A stretch of 53,327 bases of DNA from Flavicella sp042091695 (lineage in GTDB: Bacteria > Bacteroidota > Bacteroidia > Flavobacteriales > Flavobacteriaceae), in NCBI GenBank assembly GCA_042091695.1, contig JBELHA010000014.1, positions 1 through 53,327 of the forward strand. The letters run 5' to 3'. Shown piece by piece: positions 34,191-42,440 of the stretch. The notes under the pieces are model-generated. The model was not told where the DNA came from and searched no databases. It was given only the letters and a program-made list of their open reading frames with translations. The first letter of the stretch is position 1. The number at the start of each line of letters is the position of its first letter. The translations under genes were made by a program, and so were the position numbers.

Positions 34191-34844
34191 TTATTTGATA
34201 GTATCTAGGATTATTTTTTGAAGGGTTATTGCTTTTGTAACAACCATTGCATGTGTTCCTTTTTCTACCATTATACATTTTCGAATGTATTTTAAAGGAA
34301 ATACATTGTCGTATTCTCCCTGTATATGTACTGTATTTTCAAGGGGTTCTTTTTGCTGCCAATGTAGCATTTTCTCTACTGCCCAATTTAAGAATTTGGG
34401 ATTTCTAACAGTCAAGTATTTTTCATACAGTAGTTTCTTTTTTTTCCCTCCCTTACCGCTTATGATAAAAAGCGTATTGACAAAAAACTCAATACTTTGG
34501 GACGGAAATACTTTATAGAGTTTGCTATCTCTTACGAAACGTAACCTCCATGGAAGTTCTTTCGTAAGTTTGATACTAGAAATAAGAATCGTTTTTTCAG
34601 TAGGTATGATCTTACTCATTTCCTGTACTACGACACCTCCAAATGAAACACCAATAAGAATAGGGTGGGGATGTATTATTTTTTCACACAATCTAGCAGC
34701 ATAATTTTCAAGTGATTCTTTTTTAGACAAAGGCAGTATCCAATCCAAATAGTGTGTTTCAAATTTGTCTGAAGGAAAGGACATACGCTCAAAAATCTTT
34801 GAGTTAGCTGCCATTCCCGAAACAAAGTATAAGTGTTTTTTCAT
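34191..34844 (-). CDS. Alpha/beta hydrolase
   Basis: The 217-aa protein has a minimal alpha/beta hydrolase fold without a signal peptide. The nucleophile elbow is GVSFGG (Ser at about residue 86) and the oxyanion region is YFVSGMAANS. A candidate acid is Asp in HIQGEYDNVFP, and the general base His is in KGTHAMV. The triad order Ser-Asp-His is as expected. Substrate is unknown; it could be an esterase or acyl hydrolase. It lies 58 bp upstream of the transglycosylase gene on the same strand. Confidence 0.85.
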   Translation of the reverse strand: MKKHLYFVSGMAANSKIFERMSFPSDKFETHYLDWILPLSKKESLENYAARLCEKIIHPHPILIGVSFGGVVVQEMSKIIPTEKTILISSIKLTKELPWRLRFVRDSKLYKVFPSQSIEFFVNTLFIISGKGGKKKKLLYEKYLTVRNPKFLNWAVEKMLHWQQKEPLENTVHIQGEYDNVFPLKYIRKCIMVEKGTHAMVVTKAITLQKIILDTIK

Positions 34845-34964
34845 CCTACTTATAAAATTACAAAAAAATCAAATATCTCAATGTTTGATGAAACTATTTT
34901 AAGGTTTTTTTATTGAGTATCCCCAATATTCCCCCTAAAAAACACTCAGAGTAATACTTTAGAA

Positions 34965-36311
34965 TCAAACAACGAGCATTTGTTCATTGTTGTCTGAAGT
35001 TTCTTGAAAACGCACCAAACCATCCTCATCAATTTTGGTGAGAGATACTTCTTGTACCGTATTTACCAAGGCTGGATTCCAAGGAGTTTTTACCTTGACA
35101 TAATTTTCTGTAAACCCTTGAATATATCCTTCTTTGTTCTCACTTTCAAATAAAACTGTATGCGTTGAACCTAATTGACTTTCGTAAAAGGCTCTTCTTT
35201 TTTTGACAGAAAGACCTCTTAGCATTTTACTGCGTTTTTTTCGTGTACTGATTGGTACGACCCCCTGCATTTCAACAGCTTTAGTGTTCGGCCTTTCCGA
35301 ATAGGTGAATACATGTAGATAAGATATGTCTAGTTCACTTAGATAATTATAGGTTTCCAAAAACAATTCGTCCGTTTCACCTGGAAATCCAACAATCACA
35401 TCAACACCGATACAAGCATTGGGCATACTTTCCTTTATGAGTTTTACTCGATCGGTATAAATTCTTCGCAAATACCTTCTTTTCATCAGTTTTAAAAGGG
35501 TATCGCTTCCACTTTGCAGTGGTATGTGGAAATGAGGTACAAAGCTCTTAGAACCCGCTACAAAGTCAATGGTTTCTTTTTTTAGTAGGTTGGGTTCTAT
35601 AGATGAAATTCTCAAGCGTTCAATACCTTTAACTTCATCTAGTGCCTGAACTAATTCGAAAAAGGTATGTTCGTGTTTTTTATTTCCAAACTCCCCTTTT
35701 CCATAATCTCCAATATTGACACCTGTAAGTACAATTTCTTTGATGTCTTTTTCTGAAATTTCTTTGGCATTTTTAAGTACATTTTCCAAGGTGTCACTTC
35801 GTGAAATACCCCTAGCTAAAGGAATGGTGCAATAGGTACATTTATAGTCACAGCCATCTTGTACTTTTAAGAAGGCACGAGTTCTGTCCCCAATAGAGTA
35901 GGACCCAACATAGAAATCTGCTTCAGAAATCTCACAGGAATGAACTTCTCCCATATCATTCTTGCTAAGGTCGTTTATATAGTCTGTTACTTTGAACTTT
36001 TCTGTAGCCCCTAATACCAAATCGACCCCATGAACATCTGCCAGTTCTTCTGGTTTTAATTGTGCATAACAACCAATGGCAATCAAAAAGGCATCCTCAT
36101 TTTGTTTCAACGCATTTTTTACAATAGATTTAAATCGTTTGTCAGCATTGTCCGTCACAGAACAGGTATTGATAACATACACATCTGCACTTTCTTCAAA
36201 ATCCACACGTTCAAACCCTTCGTTTTGAAAATCACGTGCAATGGTGGAGGTTTCAGAAAAATTTAATTTACATCCTAAAGTGTAAAAAGCTACTTTTTTA
36301 TCTGCATTCAT
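34965..36311 (-). CDS. mtaB: tRNA t6A37 methylthiotransferase MtaB
   Basis: MtaB is a radical SAM enzyme that converts t6A37 of tRNA to ms2t6A37. The 448-aa protein has three N-terminal cluster Cys (FYTLGCKLNFSET, INTCSVTDNADK, IAIGCYAQLKPEE) and the radical SAM triad CDYKCTYCTIPLARG. A C-terminal TRAM-like segment follows (about 385-440). MiaB and RimO are relatives; the FYTLGCKLNFSE opening favours MtaB. A consensus -7 element precedes it. TsaE, from the pathway that makes its t6A substrate, is encoded at 24654. Confidence 0.93.
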   Translation of the reverse strand: MNADKKVAFYTLGCKLNFSETSTIARDFQNEGFERVDFEESADVYVINTCSVTDNADKRFKSIVKNALKQNEDAFLIAIGCYAQLKPEELADVHGVDLVLGATEKFKVTDYINDLSKNDMGEVHSCEISEADFYVGSYSIGDRTRAFLKVQDGCDYKCTYCTIPLARGISRSDTLENVLKNAKEISEKDIKEIVLTGVNIGDYGKGEFGNKKHEHTFFELVQALDEVKGIERLRISSIEPNLLKKETIDFVAGSKSFVPHFHIPLQSGSDTLLKLMKRRYLRRIYTDRVKLIKESMPNACIGVDVIVGFPGETDELFLETYNYLSELDISYLHVFTYSERPNTKAVEMQGVVPISTRKKRSKMLRGLSVKKRRAFYESQLGSTHTVLFESENKEGYIQGFTENYVKVKTPWNPALVNTVQEVSLTKIDEDGLVRFQETSDNNEQMLVV

Positions 36312-36341
36312 TCTCGTACTTTTAGCATTTACAAAAGTACT

Positions 36342-36349
36342 GCTTTAAA
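36342..36349 (-). promoter_or_regulatory. Putative -7 element of mtaB
   Basis: The minus strand reads TACTTTTG, an exact TAnnTTTG match 31 bp upstream of the mtaB ATG. No -33 TTG was found. Confidence 0.45.
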
Positions 36350-36449
36350 CTTAAAATAAAAGGAAGTTTTTTTTGATTTATTTAGGGGGTGAATTTCTCC
36401 AAATACGTAAGAATTTTTCCTTTATTATGAATGATAAATAGTTGATTTT

Positions 36450-38060
36450 ATGCTGAGATTTTCTTTTAGATTTTTTATCTGTTTTCTTTTATTATTGAGT
36501 ATCATTGCTTGTACAGAGTCTCGTAAAAATCATAAGAACCTCGATGTTTTTCGATACAACGAACACGCCAACATTACGACACTAGACCCTGCTTTCTCAA
36601 AAGATTTACGTACTATATGGGTAACAAATCAATTGTTCAATAGCTTGGTGCAATTGGATGATGAACTTCATGTTCAACCTGATATCGCTCATTCTTGGGA
36701 ACTATCCGATATGGGAACACGTTACACATTTCACCTTAGAACTGATGTGAAGTTTCACCAACATAAATTATTTGGTGCCTCTCAAACACGTAGGGTTGTA
36801 GCCGATGATTTTGTGTATAGTTTTAATCGTTTGTTAGATCCTGAAGTGGCGTCACCTGGAAAATGGGTCCTTTCCAACGTTCGTAATTTTGAGGCTACAA
36901 ATGACAGTACTTTTGTAGTACAATTAAAACAACCTTTTCCTCCCTTCTTGAGTCTTATGAGCATGAAATACTGTGCCGTAGTTCCGAAGGAGGCCCTAGA
37001 CTATTTTAAGGATGATTTTCGTTCCAACCCGATTGGAACGGGGCCTTTTCGCTTTAAATTATGGGTTGAGAATACCAAGTTAGTGCTCCGAAAAAACACA
37101 GCATACTACGAAAGAGATTCGCTGGGTGTTCAACTTCCGTATCTGGAAGCGGTTTCGATCAGCTTTTTACCTGACAAGCAAACTGAGTTTTTACAATTTA
37201 TTCAAGGCAATTTAGATTTTCTAAACAGTATTGACGTGTCTTACAAAGATGAGTTGTTGACCTATGATGGTTCTTTGTCAGAACGTTATGCTTCAAAAAT
37301 AAACATGGTACGAGGAGCTTATTTGAATACAGAATATTTAGGTATTTATCTAGATGCTGATATACCAGAAGCTCAGTCTATAAAAATAAGAAAAGCCTTG
37401 AACTACGGTTTTGATCGTTCTAAGATGATTTTATATTTGAGAAATGGTATTGGTATTCCAGCTGTAAATGGTTTTATACCTAAAGGGATGCCTTCCTTTA
37501 ACAATTGTAAAGGCTACGATTATCAACCTGAAAAAGCGAAGGAACTCGTGACTTCGTATATAAAGGAAACCGGTGATACTAGCCCTAGTATAACGATTGG
37601 AACAAACAGTCAATATCTAGATTTATGCGAGTATATTCAAAGAGAAATGGAGAAAATAGGTATTGCAGTAAAAATTGATGTGATGCCACCTTCTACCTTA
37701 CGACAACAAAAGGTCAATGGAAAGTTGCCAATATTTCGAGGAAGCTGGATTGCAGACTATCCAGATGCAGAGAATTACTTGTTTATATTTCATTCCAATA
37801 CATTTTCTCCCAAAGGGCCCAATTATACCCATTATTCGAATCCCTATTTTGATAGGCTATATGACAAAGCTATTGCAACCGTAGACAATACGCAACGCTA
37901 TAAACTGTATCAGAAGATGGACAGTCTTCTCATGGACTCTGCACCTGTAATACCTTTATATTACGATGAAGTGGTTCGTTTCACTCAAAAAGGAGTAAGT
38001 GGTTTAGGAATCAATCCCATCAACCATCTGGTATTAAAAAACGTACATAAAAAGGAATAA
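36450..38060 (+). CDS. Peptide/oligopeptide ABC substrate-binding lipoprotein
   Basis: The 536-aa protein is a family 5 solute-binding protein (DppA/OppA type). Its signal ends in LLLLSIIAC (Cys about 21). The family start FRYNEHANITTLDPAFSKDL is followed by VKFHQHKLFG, VADDFVYSFNRLLDPE and PIGTGPFRFKLW. Late motifs include FRGSWIADYPDAENYL and VIPLYYDEVVRF. It would bind peptides or similar ligands. No permease or ATPase gene is adjacent, so it is an orphan component: mtaB lies on one side and the cold-shock gene on the other. Confidence 0.9.
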   Translation: MLRFSFRFFICFLLLLSIIACTESRKNHKNLDVFRYNEHANITTLDPAFSKDLRTIWVTNQLFNSLVQLDDELHVQPDIAHSWELSDMGTRYTFHLRTDVKFHQHKLFGASQTRRVVADDFVYSFNRLLDPEVASPGKWVLSNVRNFEATNDSTFVVQLKQPFPPFLSLMSMKYCAVVPKEALDYFKDDFRSNPIGTGPFRFKLWVENTKLVLRKNTAYYERDSLGVQLPYLEAVSISFLPDKQTEFLQFIQGNLDFLNSIDVSYKDELLTYDGSLSERYASKINMVRGAYLNTEYLGIYLDADIPEAQSIKIRKALNYGFDRSKMILYLRNGIGIPAVNGFIPKGMPSFNNCKGYDYQPEKAKELVTSYIKETGDTSPSITIGTNSQYLDLCEYIQREMEKIGIAVKIDVMPPSTLRQQKVNGKLPIFRGSWIADYPDAENYLFIFHSNTFSPKGPNYTHYSNPYFDRLYDKAIATVDNTQRYKLYQKMDSLLMDSAPVIPLYYDEVVRFTQKGVSGLGINPINHLVLKNVHKKE

Positions 38061-38076
38061 AAAGTACCATAAAGGC

Positions 38077-38108
38077 AAAAAAAAACTTGCCCTTTAAAGG
38101 GCAAGTTT
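38077..38108 (-). terminator. Terminator after the cold-shock gene, 26-bp perfect palindrome
   Basis: Positions 38083-38108 are a perfect palindrome with 13-nt arms (AAACTTGCCCTTT and its complement). On the minus strand it is followed by a run of nine T reaching 38077. It lies 21 bp past the cold-shock stop codon and 23 bp after the convergent lipoprotein gene. Confidence 0.88.
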
Positions 38109-38128
38109 GCTAAGGGTATAGTTTATAT

Positions 38129-38320
38129 CTATACTACTTTTACATTCACTGCATTCATTCCTTTTCTTCCTTCTTGAAGTTCAAATTCAACCTCGTCTCC
38201 TTCACGAATTTCATCGATTAAACCTGTTACATGTACGAAGTGTTCATTGCTTGAATCTTCTTCGGTAATGAAACCAAAACCTTTAGTTTCATTGAAAAAT
38301 TTTACGGTACCTTTACTCAT
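38129..38320 (-). CDS. Cold-shock domain protein (CspA family)
   Basis: This 63-aa single cold-shock domain protein is a nucleic-acid chaperone that melts RNA structure. RNP1 is KGFGFIT (about 13-19) and RNP2 is HFVHV (about 27-31). The length is slightly below the 65-70 aa usual for CspA. It has a full consensus promoter (TTG-N19-TAATTTTG) and a strong terminator, and the RhlE-like helicase gene lies just upstream on the same strand. Both act on RNA and are often cold-responsive, but a shared control is inference. The predicted 5' leader is short (about 27 nt), unlike the long leader of E. coli cspA. Confidence 0.95.
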   Translation of the reverse strand: MSKGTVKFFNETKGFGFITEEDSSNEHFVHVTGLIDEIREGDEVEFELQEGRKGMNAVNVKVV

Positions 38321-38351
38321 TTTATGATAAATTAAATATATTAGTTACTAA

Positions 38352-38381
38352 CAAAATTAATATTATATTTGAATCTACCAA
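38352..38381 (-). promoter_or_regulatory. Consensus promoter of the cold-shock gene
   Basis: On the minus strand, TTG (38381-38379), a 19-bp spacer and TAATTTTG (38359-38352) match the Bacteroidetes -33/-7 promoter exactly. The ATG is at 38320. Confidence 0.75.
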
Positions 38382-38432
38382 CTTTTTTTAAAGATATCTT
38401 CGCCTTAATTTGTTGAAACTATGAAGTTAACC

Positions 38433-39674
38433 TCAAGAATTACGATTGTTGTTTCTTGATTGTTTTCTTTTGTGAAGACTACCTTTATTTCTTTGGTGTT
38501 GTTTCGGTTTTTTCTTCGGTTGTTTTTCTTCCTTAGAATCATCCACAAAAGGATGGTCTTCAATTACAGGTACTTTCTGATTGATCAGCTTTTGAATATC
38601 TCTCAAATAGGCTCTTTCTTCTACATCACAAAACGAAACAGCAATACCACTTGCTTTTGCTCTTCCGGTTCTTCCAATTCTATGCACATAGGTTTCAGGG
38701 ACATTAGGTAGATCTAGATTGACTACCAAGGCCAAATCAGCAACGTCAATACCTCTTGCCGCAATGTCTGTTGCAATGAGGATGTTCAATTCTCCTTTTT
38801 TAAATGCTCCCAATGCCCGTTGTCTTGCATTTTGAGATTTATTTCCATGGATAGCAGCAGCTTTAATAGATGCTTTTGCAAGTTTTTTTACAATTTTGTC
38901 AGCTCCGTGTTTCGTTCTAGAAAAAACGAGAGTTGAGTCGTTAGGGCGTTCTTCAATCAGTGAAATTAACAAATTCAATTTGTCACTTTTCTTAACAAAA
39001 TATACCGCTTGTTCGACTCTTTCTGCCGTCGCTTGTTTTGGTTTTATAGTGACACTTTTAGGATTGTGTAATATCGTATCAGAAAGTGATTTTATGTTTT
39101 CAGGCATTGTTGCAGAGAAGAATAATGACTGTCTTCTTTTTGGCAACAAAGTCAATAACTTTTTGATATCATTGATAAAACCTAAATCGAGCATTTGATC
39201 TGCTTCGTCTAATACAAAATGCTCTATATTTCTCAAGTTGATAAAACGTTGGTTGATCAAATCAAGAAGTCTTCCAGGAGTGGCAATCAATATGTCTACC
39301 CCTGCTTTAAGTTTGTTTACTTGAGTACCTTGTTTTACCCCACCAAAAATAACCGTATTCTTTAGTTCAGTATGTTTGGAGTATTCGGTAAAGTTATCCG
39401 CTATTTGAATGGCCAACTCTCGTGTTGGAGTGACGATAAGTGCTTTGATATTTCTAGGACCACGTTTGTTTTGATCTTTGAGATATAGTTGCTGTATGAT
39501 TGGAATCGCAAATGCTGCAGTTTTTCCTGTACCAGTTTGTGCACATCCAAGTAAATCATTTCCACCCAATAGAATAGGTATAGATTGTTCTTGAATGGGA
39601 GTAGGATTGGTATATCCTTTTGTCTTTAGCGCCTTTTGAATCGGCGGTACTATATTTAATTCTTTAAAAGTCAT
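38433..39674 (-). CDS. DEAD-box RNA helicase (RhlE-like)
   Basis: The 413-aa ATP-dependent RNA helicase has all core motifs: Q motif with GYTNPTPIQEQSIP, Walker A AQTGTGKTAAF, DEAD in FVLDEADQMLDLGF, SAT in FFSATMP, and HRIGRTGR. A short Lys/Arg/Asn-rich tail (about 375-413) replaces a C-terminal domain, as in RhlE-type proteins. Likely roles are ribosome assembly or mRNA turnover. It has its own -7 element 17 bp before the ATG and ends 112 bp from the cold-shock gene on the same strand. Confidence 0.93.
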   Translation of the reverse strand: MTFKELNIVPPIQKALKTKGYTNPTPIQEQSIPILLGGNDLLGCAQTGTGKTAAFAIPIIQQLYLKDQNKRGPRNIKALIVTPTRELAIQIADNFTEYSKHTELKNTVIFGGVKQGTQVNKLKAGVDILIATPGRLLDLINQRFINLRNIEHFVLDEADQMLDLGFINDIKKLLTLLPKRRQSLFFSATMPENIKSLSDTILHNPKSVTIKPKQATAERVEQAVYFVKKSDKLNLLISLIEERPNDSTLVFSRTKHGADKIVKKLAKASIKAAAIHGNKSQNARQRALGAFKKGELNILIATDIAARGIDVADLALVVNLDLPNVPETYVHRIGRTGRAKASGIAVSFCDVEERAYLRDIQKLINQKVPVIEDHPFVDDSKEEKQPKKKPKQHQRNKGSLHKRKQSRNNNRNS

Positions 39675-39690
39675 AATTATTGATAAGTTG

Positions 39691-39698
39691 CAAAATTA
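39691..39698 (-). promoter_or_regulatory. Putative -7 element of the DEAD-box helicase gene
   Basis: The minus strand reads TAATTTTG, an exact TAnnTTTG match 17 bp upstream of the ATG. A properly spaced -33 TTG is not seen. Confidence 0.45.
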
Positions 39699-39848
39699 GA
39701 CAATCCTTTTCGTTTAAAGCCTTTTGTGCTACTTTTTTACAACAATTTATTTTGAATATGCAATACGATTATTCAAATAAATAGGTGGATTCCACTTTTA
39801 GGTGCCTATACTATCAAACAACAGACCTGAATTTGTAATAGCAATCGT

Positions 39849-39974
39849 TTAGGAAAGTATGTTTTTCTGGAGAGCCTTTTTCTCTTTCTGAATGTAAATA
39901 GGGAGTAATTTTGGTTCTTTTCTGTTTAAAAGTGTTGCAAGTAAACGTTTTGTAATGTCTAGGAAGTAGTACAT
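39849..39974 (-). CDS. Candidate small protein, 41 aa
   Basis: An ATG at 39974 lies 3 bp after the stop codon of the DUF2007 gene and opens a 41-codon frame ending in TAA at 39849. The peptide is MYYFLDITKRLL, then ATLLNRKEPKLLPIYIQ and KEKKALQKNILS: an amphipathic, basic, helix-prone sequence. The tight spacing suggests translational coupling with the DUF2007 gene. It fills most of an otherwise empty interval of 303 bp. I recognise no family. Chance remains possible at this length, since the frame is short and the region AT-rich. Confidence 0.4.
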   Translation of the reverse strand: MYYFLDITKRLLATLLNRKEPKLLPIYIQKEKKALQKNILS

Positions 39975-39977
39975 GTG

Positions 39978-40184
39978 TTAGGAGTTTTGGTTGTTTTGTA
40001 TTAATGTTATCGCCTTTTTTTCATCCTCTTCACTTACAAACAATTGAATTTCGTCGAAAATTCCTACGTACGAAGAATCTGATTTGTTCAATTCGAAACA
40101 GTAAATTCCTTCAGAAGTCAAAAGATTTTTTATTGACATAATAGCTATTTGAGAATCACTGCTGTAAATTTTTTTTTGAGGCAT
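39978..40184 (-). CDS. DUF2007 domain protein (putative signal transducing protein)
   Basis: The 68-aa protein fits DUF2007: a YSSDSQIAIMSIKNLLTSEGI helix-strand start (residues 8-28), a hydrophobic strand DEIQLFVSEEDEKKAITLI, and no signal peptide. The fold resembles small PII-like domains, hence the database name, but no function is established. A near-consensus -7 element (TATATTTA) lies about 30 bp upstream. A 41-codon frame begins 3 bp after its stop codon. Confidence 0.8.
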   Translation of the reverse strand: MPQKKIYSSDSQIAIMSIKNLLTSEGIYCFELNKSDSSYVGIFDEIQLFVSEEDEKKAITLIQNNQNS

Positions 40185-40280
40185 ATACTTTATAGTTTTT
40201 AGGTGTTTACGATACTACTAAATATACTACTTTTTTACCGTGATTGCTATTTTAAAGCAGAATAAGTAATTTTCATTAGA

Positions 40281-40312
40281 TTGGTGCATTCTCTAGAATT
40301 ATTTTATCTTTG
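40281..40312 (+). promoter_or_regulatory. Consensus promoter of kdsB
   Basis: TTG (40281-40283), a 21-bp spacer and TATCTTTG (40305-40312) match the Bacteroidetes promoter exactly. The expected leader is about 40 nt, to the ATG at 40359. Confidence 0.7.
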
Positions 40313-40358
40313 AAATTGAGTAAGTGTTGTCTTTTTACATCCAAAAACATTACAAAGA

Positions 40359-41087
40359 ATGAAGGTTATAGCAATGATACCCGCACGCTACAGTGCATCT
40401 CGTTTTCCAGGGAAATTATTGAAAGATTTGGCTGGGAAACCCGTTATTGTACGTACTTATGAAGCTACGGTAGCCACCCAGTTGTTTGACGATGTGTATG
40501 TAGTTACGGACAGTGAAGAATTAAAAGCTACTGTTGAATCTTTTGGAGGAAAGGTACTTATGAGTGTTGCTTCACATGAGTGTGGTTCTGATAGAATTGC
40601 TGAGGCAGCAGCTTCGTTGGATGTCGATGTAGTTGTAAATGTTCAAGGAGATGAACCTTTTACAAGAAAAGAACCTCTCAAAGATTTGATTGAAGTTTTC
40701 AAGCAGGACAAAGAACATCAAATTGATTTAGCTTCTTTGATACATCCAATGACCGATTGGAAAGATATTGAAAATCCAAACAATGTAAAAGTAGTACTCG
40801 ACAACCAACAATGTGTACTCTATTTTTCAAGAGCTCCAATTCCATACCCTCAAAATAAAGCAACTGCAACTACCTATTACAAGCATATAGGGATTTATGC
40901 CTTTAGGAAATCTGCGTTGACAGCCTTTTCATCTATGCCAATGCGTCAAAACGAGGCTACTGAAAAATTAGAGGGCATTCGTTTTTTAGAATATGGCAAA
41001 AAAATAAAAATGGTAGAGACGCCTTTCAAAGTAATAGGTATAGATACTCCTGAAGACTTGGTTTTAGCAAATAACATATGGAAATAA
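40359..41087 (+). CDS. kdsB: CMP-Kdo synthetase KdsB
   Basis: KdsB activates Kdo with CTP to CMP-Kdo for addition to lipid A. The 242-aa protein starts MKVIAMIPARYSASRFPGKL (nucleotide-binding motif PARYSASRFPGK). It also has HECGSDRIAEAA, VVNVQGDEPF and the conserved HIGIYAFRKSAL. Length and motifs are standard. It overlaps the HAD phosphatase gene by 10 bp. KdsD of the same pathway is at 2068. The overlapping phosphatase should not be assumed to be KdsC, whose sequence differs. Confidence 0.96.
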   Translation: MKVIAMIPARYSASRFPGKLLKDLAGKPVIVRTYEATVATQLFDDVYVVTDSEELKATVESFGGKVLMSVASHECGSDRIAEAAASLDVDVVVNVQGDEPFTRKEPLKDLIEVFKQDKEHQIDLASLIHPMTDWKDIENPNNVKVVLDNQQCVLYFSRAPIPYPQNKATATTYYKHIGIYAFRKSALTAFSSMPMRQNEATEKLEGIRFLEYGKKIKMVETPFKVIGIDTPEDLVLANNIWK

Positions 41088-41779
41088 ACTACAAAGACGT
41101 CAAAGTAATTGCTTTTGATGCTGACGATACCTTATGGGTCAATGAACCCTATTTTAGAAATGTTGAACACGAGGTAGCGAAGTTGTTGGCACCTTATGAA
41201 ACTTTGAATAAAATACACCAAGAGATTTATAGGGTAGAAATCGCCAACTTACACTATTATGGGTACGGCATCAAGCCTTTTATCTTGTCTATGATTGAAT
41301 TGGCATTGGATATTTCCAACCACCAAGTAGCACCTAGTGTCATCACTAAGATTTTAGATTTAGGAAAAGAAATGTTGTTTACACCTATAGAGTTACTATC
41401 TGGTGTAGAAGAAATACTTGCTGTTTTGAGTAAAAAGTACAAACTCATTGTTGCTACTAAAGGAGATCTGTTGGATCAAGAACGCAAATTGGAAAAGTCA
41501 GGACTGCTTTCTTATTTTCACCACGTAGAAGTAATGAGTGATAAAAAAGAAGCTGATTATCAAAAGATAATGAAGCGTTTAGAGGTAGCGCCCTCTGAGT
41601 TTTTGATGATTGGAAATTCACTTCGATCCGATGTTTTACCTCTTGTAAATATGGGGTCTAAAGCAATACATATTCCGTTTCATACCACTTGGATACACGA
41701 GCAAGTTGAGAGCTCTGAGCAGTCAGATACAGCCTATAAAACATTGCAGTCTGTTTCTGAGTTATCAGCTATATTTTAG
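41078..41779 (+). CDS. HAD-superfamily hydrolase
   Basis: The 233-aa protein is a haloacid-dehalogenase-fold phosphatase. Motif I is FDADDTLWVNEPYF (nucleophile Asp at about 14), motif II is IVATKGDL, the motif III Lys is in DKKEADY, and motif IV is MIGNSLRSDV. A helical cap (about 25-100) places it in subfamily I. It overlaps kdsB by 10 bp, implying co-translation. A role as Kdo-8-phosphate phosphatase is tempting, but KdsC is a capless tetramer of about 170 aa, so this assignment is not supported. Confidence 0.88.
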   Translation: MEINYKDVKVIAFDADDTLWVNEPYFRNVEHEVAKLLAPYETLNKIHQEIYRVEIANLHYYGYGIKPFILSMIELALDISNHQVAPSVITKILDLGKEMLFTPIELLSGVEEILAVLSKKYKLIVATKGDLLDQERKLEKSGLLSYFHHVEVMSDKKEADYQKIMKRLEVAPSEFLMIGNSLRSDVLPLVNMGSKAIHIPFHTTWIHEQVESSEQSDTAYKTLQSVSELSAIF

Positions 41780-41795
41780 AAGCATAATAGAAAGA

Positions 41796-41829
41796 TTGAT
41801 TTTTATCTCAATAAAAAATAGTAAATTTG
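41796..41829 (+). promoter_or_regulatory. Promoter of the 88-aa protein gene
   Basis: TTG (41796-41798), a 23-bp spacer and TAAATTTG (41822-41829) fit the Bacteroidetes consensus at the upper spacer limit. The ATG is 22 bp downstream. Confidence 0.6.
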
Positions 41830-41851
41830 CAACTCACAAAAAACAGATACA

Positions 41852-42118
41852 ATGGCATCGATTAAAAATTTAAAAAAAGACATACACAATATATTAGGAG
41901 ATCTTATAGAAGCATGTTATGTTTGGGAGTTTACAACTGCAAATGCAGATGCTTCTAAAGCACAAGCAATCATTGACGAAGCAATTGCTTCTTTTGATGA
42001 TTTGATGGATAAGATTCACGTAAAAGACGTTGAAAGTAAAAAGAAACATTTTGGCGCAATTCGTGCGGAATTGCTTACTTCTGCAAATGCTTTGATTGAA
42101 AAAATTAATGCTTTGTAA
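41852..42118 (+). CDS. Small helical protein (88 aa), unknown function
   Basis: The 88-aa protein is predicted all-helical, with Lys- and Ala-rich segments (MASIKNLKKDIHNILGDLIE, then SKAQAIIDEAIASFDDLMDK and RAELLTSANALIEKINAL). Similar flavobacterial proteins are usually called hypothetical. It lacks the strong positive charge of HU or histone-like proteins, so a DNA-binding label is not justified. The gene has its own promoter and a strong terminator, which suggests solid expression. No motif gives a function. Confidence 0.8.
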   Translation: MASIKNLKKDIHNILGDLIEACYVWEFTTANADASKAQAIIDEAIASFDDLMDKIHVKDVESKKKHFGAIRAELLTSANALIEKINAL

Positions 42119-42144
42119 GTGTTTACAAACTGTTAAACTTATAT

Positions 42145-42180
42145 AAAAAAAGGAGTAAATTAATTTTTACTCCTTTTTTT
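42145..42180 (+). terminator. Terminator after the 88-aa protein gene
   Basis: AAAAAAAGGAGTAAA (42145-42159) and TTTACTCCTTTTTTT (42166-42180) form a perfect 15-bp stem with a 6-nt loop, the outer 7 bp being A-T. The 3' side is a run of T. Confidence 0.88.
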
Positions 42181-42183
42181 TTC

Positions 42184-42191
42184 TATATTTG
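42184..42191 (+). promoter_or_regulatory. Putative -7 element of the 73-aa protein gene
   Basis: TATATTTG matches TAnnTTTG exactly, 27 bp upstream of the ATG at 42219. The -33 region is occupied by the preceding terminator. Confidence 0.4.
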
Positions 42192-42218
42192 ATAAGCTAG
42201 AAATTGAAAAAAAAATGC

Positions 42219-42440
42219 ATGTCGAGAGCCGCTTATGAGTACACAAAAACTGTACTCGAAAAGGTAAGTTTTAATGAGGAGTTGTTCAGAAAAGAACTGA
42301 TCAAAGCAACCAAAAAATTACTACCCCACGAATTAAAAGAACTAGAGATATGGTTGAAAGGCTATATTTTTCTAAATCCAGAACTACAGAAGTCTGTAGA
42401 TTTGGTAGAACTCAAAAAAGTGTCTGTACATAATGTATAG
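42219..42440 (+). CDS. Small helical protein (73 aa), unknown function
   Basis: I choose the ATG at 42219 (MSRAAYEYTKTVLEKVSF) over an in-frame TTG at 42204 that adds five residues (LKKKC). The 73-aa protein is predicted helical: FNEELFRKELIKATKKLLP, then HELKELEIWLKGYIF. It has no membrane segment or catalytic motif. It is convergent with oxyR, and both stop codons lie inside one long hairpin. Its composition and its own -7 element support it as a gene; function is unknown. Confidence 0.75.
   Translation: MSRAAYEYTKTVLEKVSFNEELFRKELIKATKKLLPHELKELEIWLKGYIFLNPELQKSVDLVELKKVSVHNV

Noticed and set aside
34880..34965. Terminator after mtaB around ACTCAGAGT and the C-rich stretch
   Set aside because: The only good stem is 4 bp with a 1-nt loop; the longer pairings have large loops and no convincing T tract.
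41078..41779. KdsC, Kdo-8-phosphate phosphatase, because it overlaps kdsB
   Set aside because: KdsC is capless and about 170 aa. This protein has a cap domain and 233 aa, so only the general HAD assignment is kept.
41852..42118. Histone H1-like or HU-like DNA-binding protein
   Set aside because: The 88-aa protein is helical but only mildly charged, without the Lys-rich repeats of Hc1 or the HU fold motifs. It is left as unknown.
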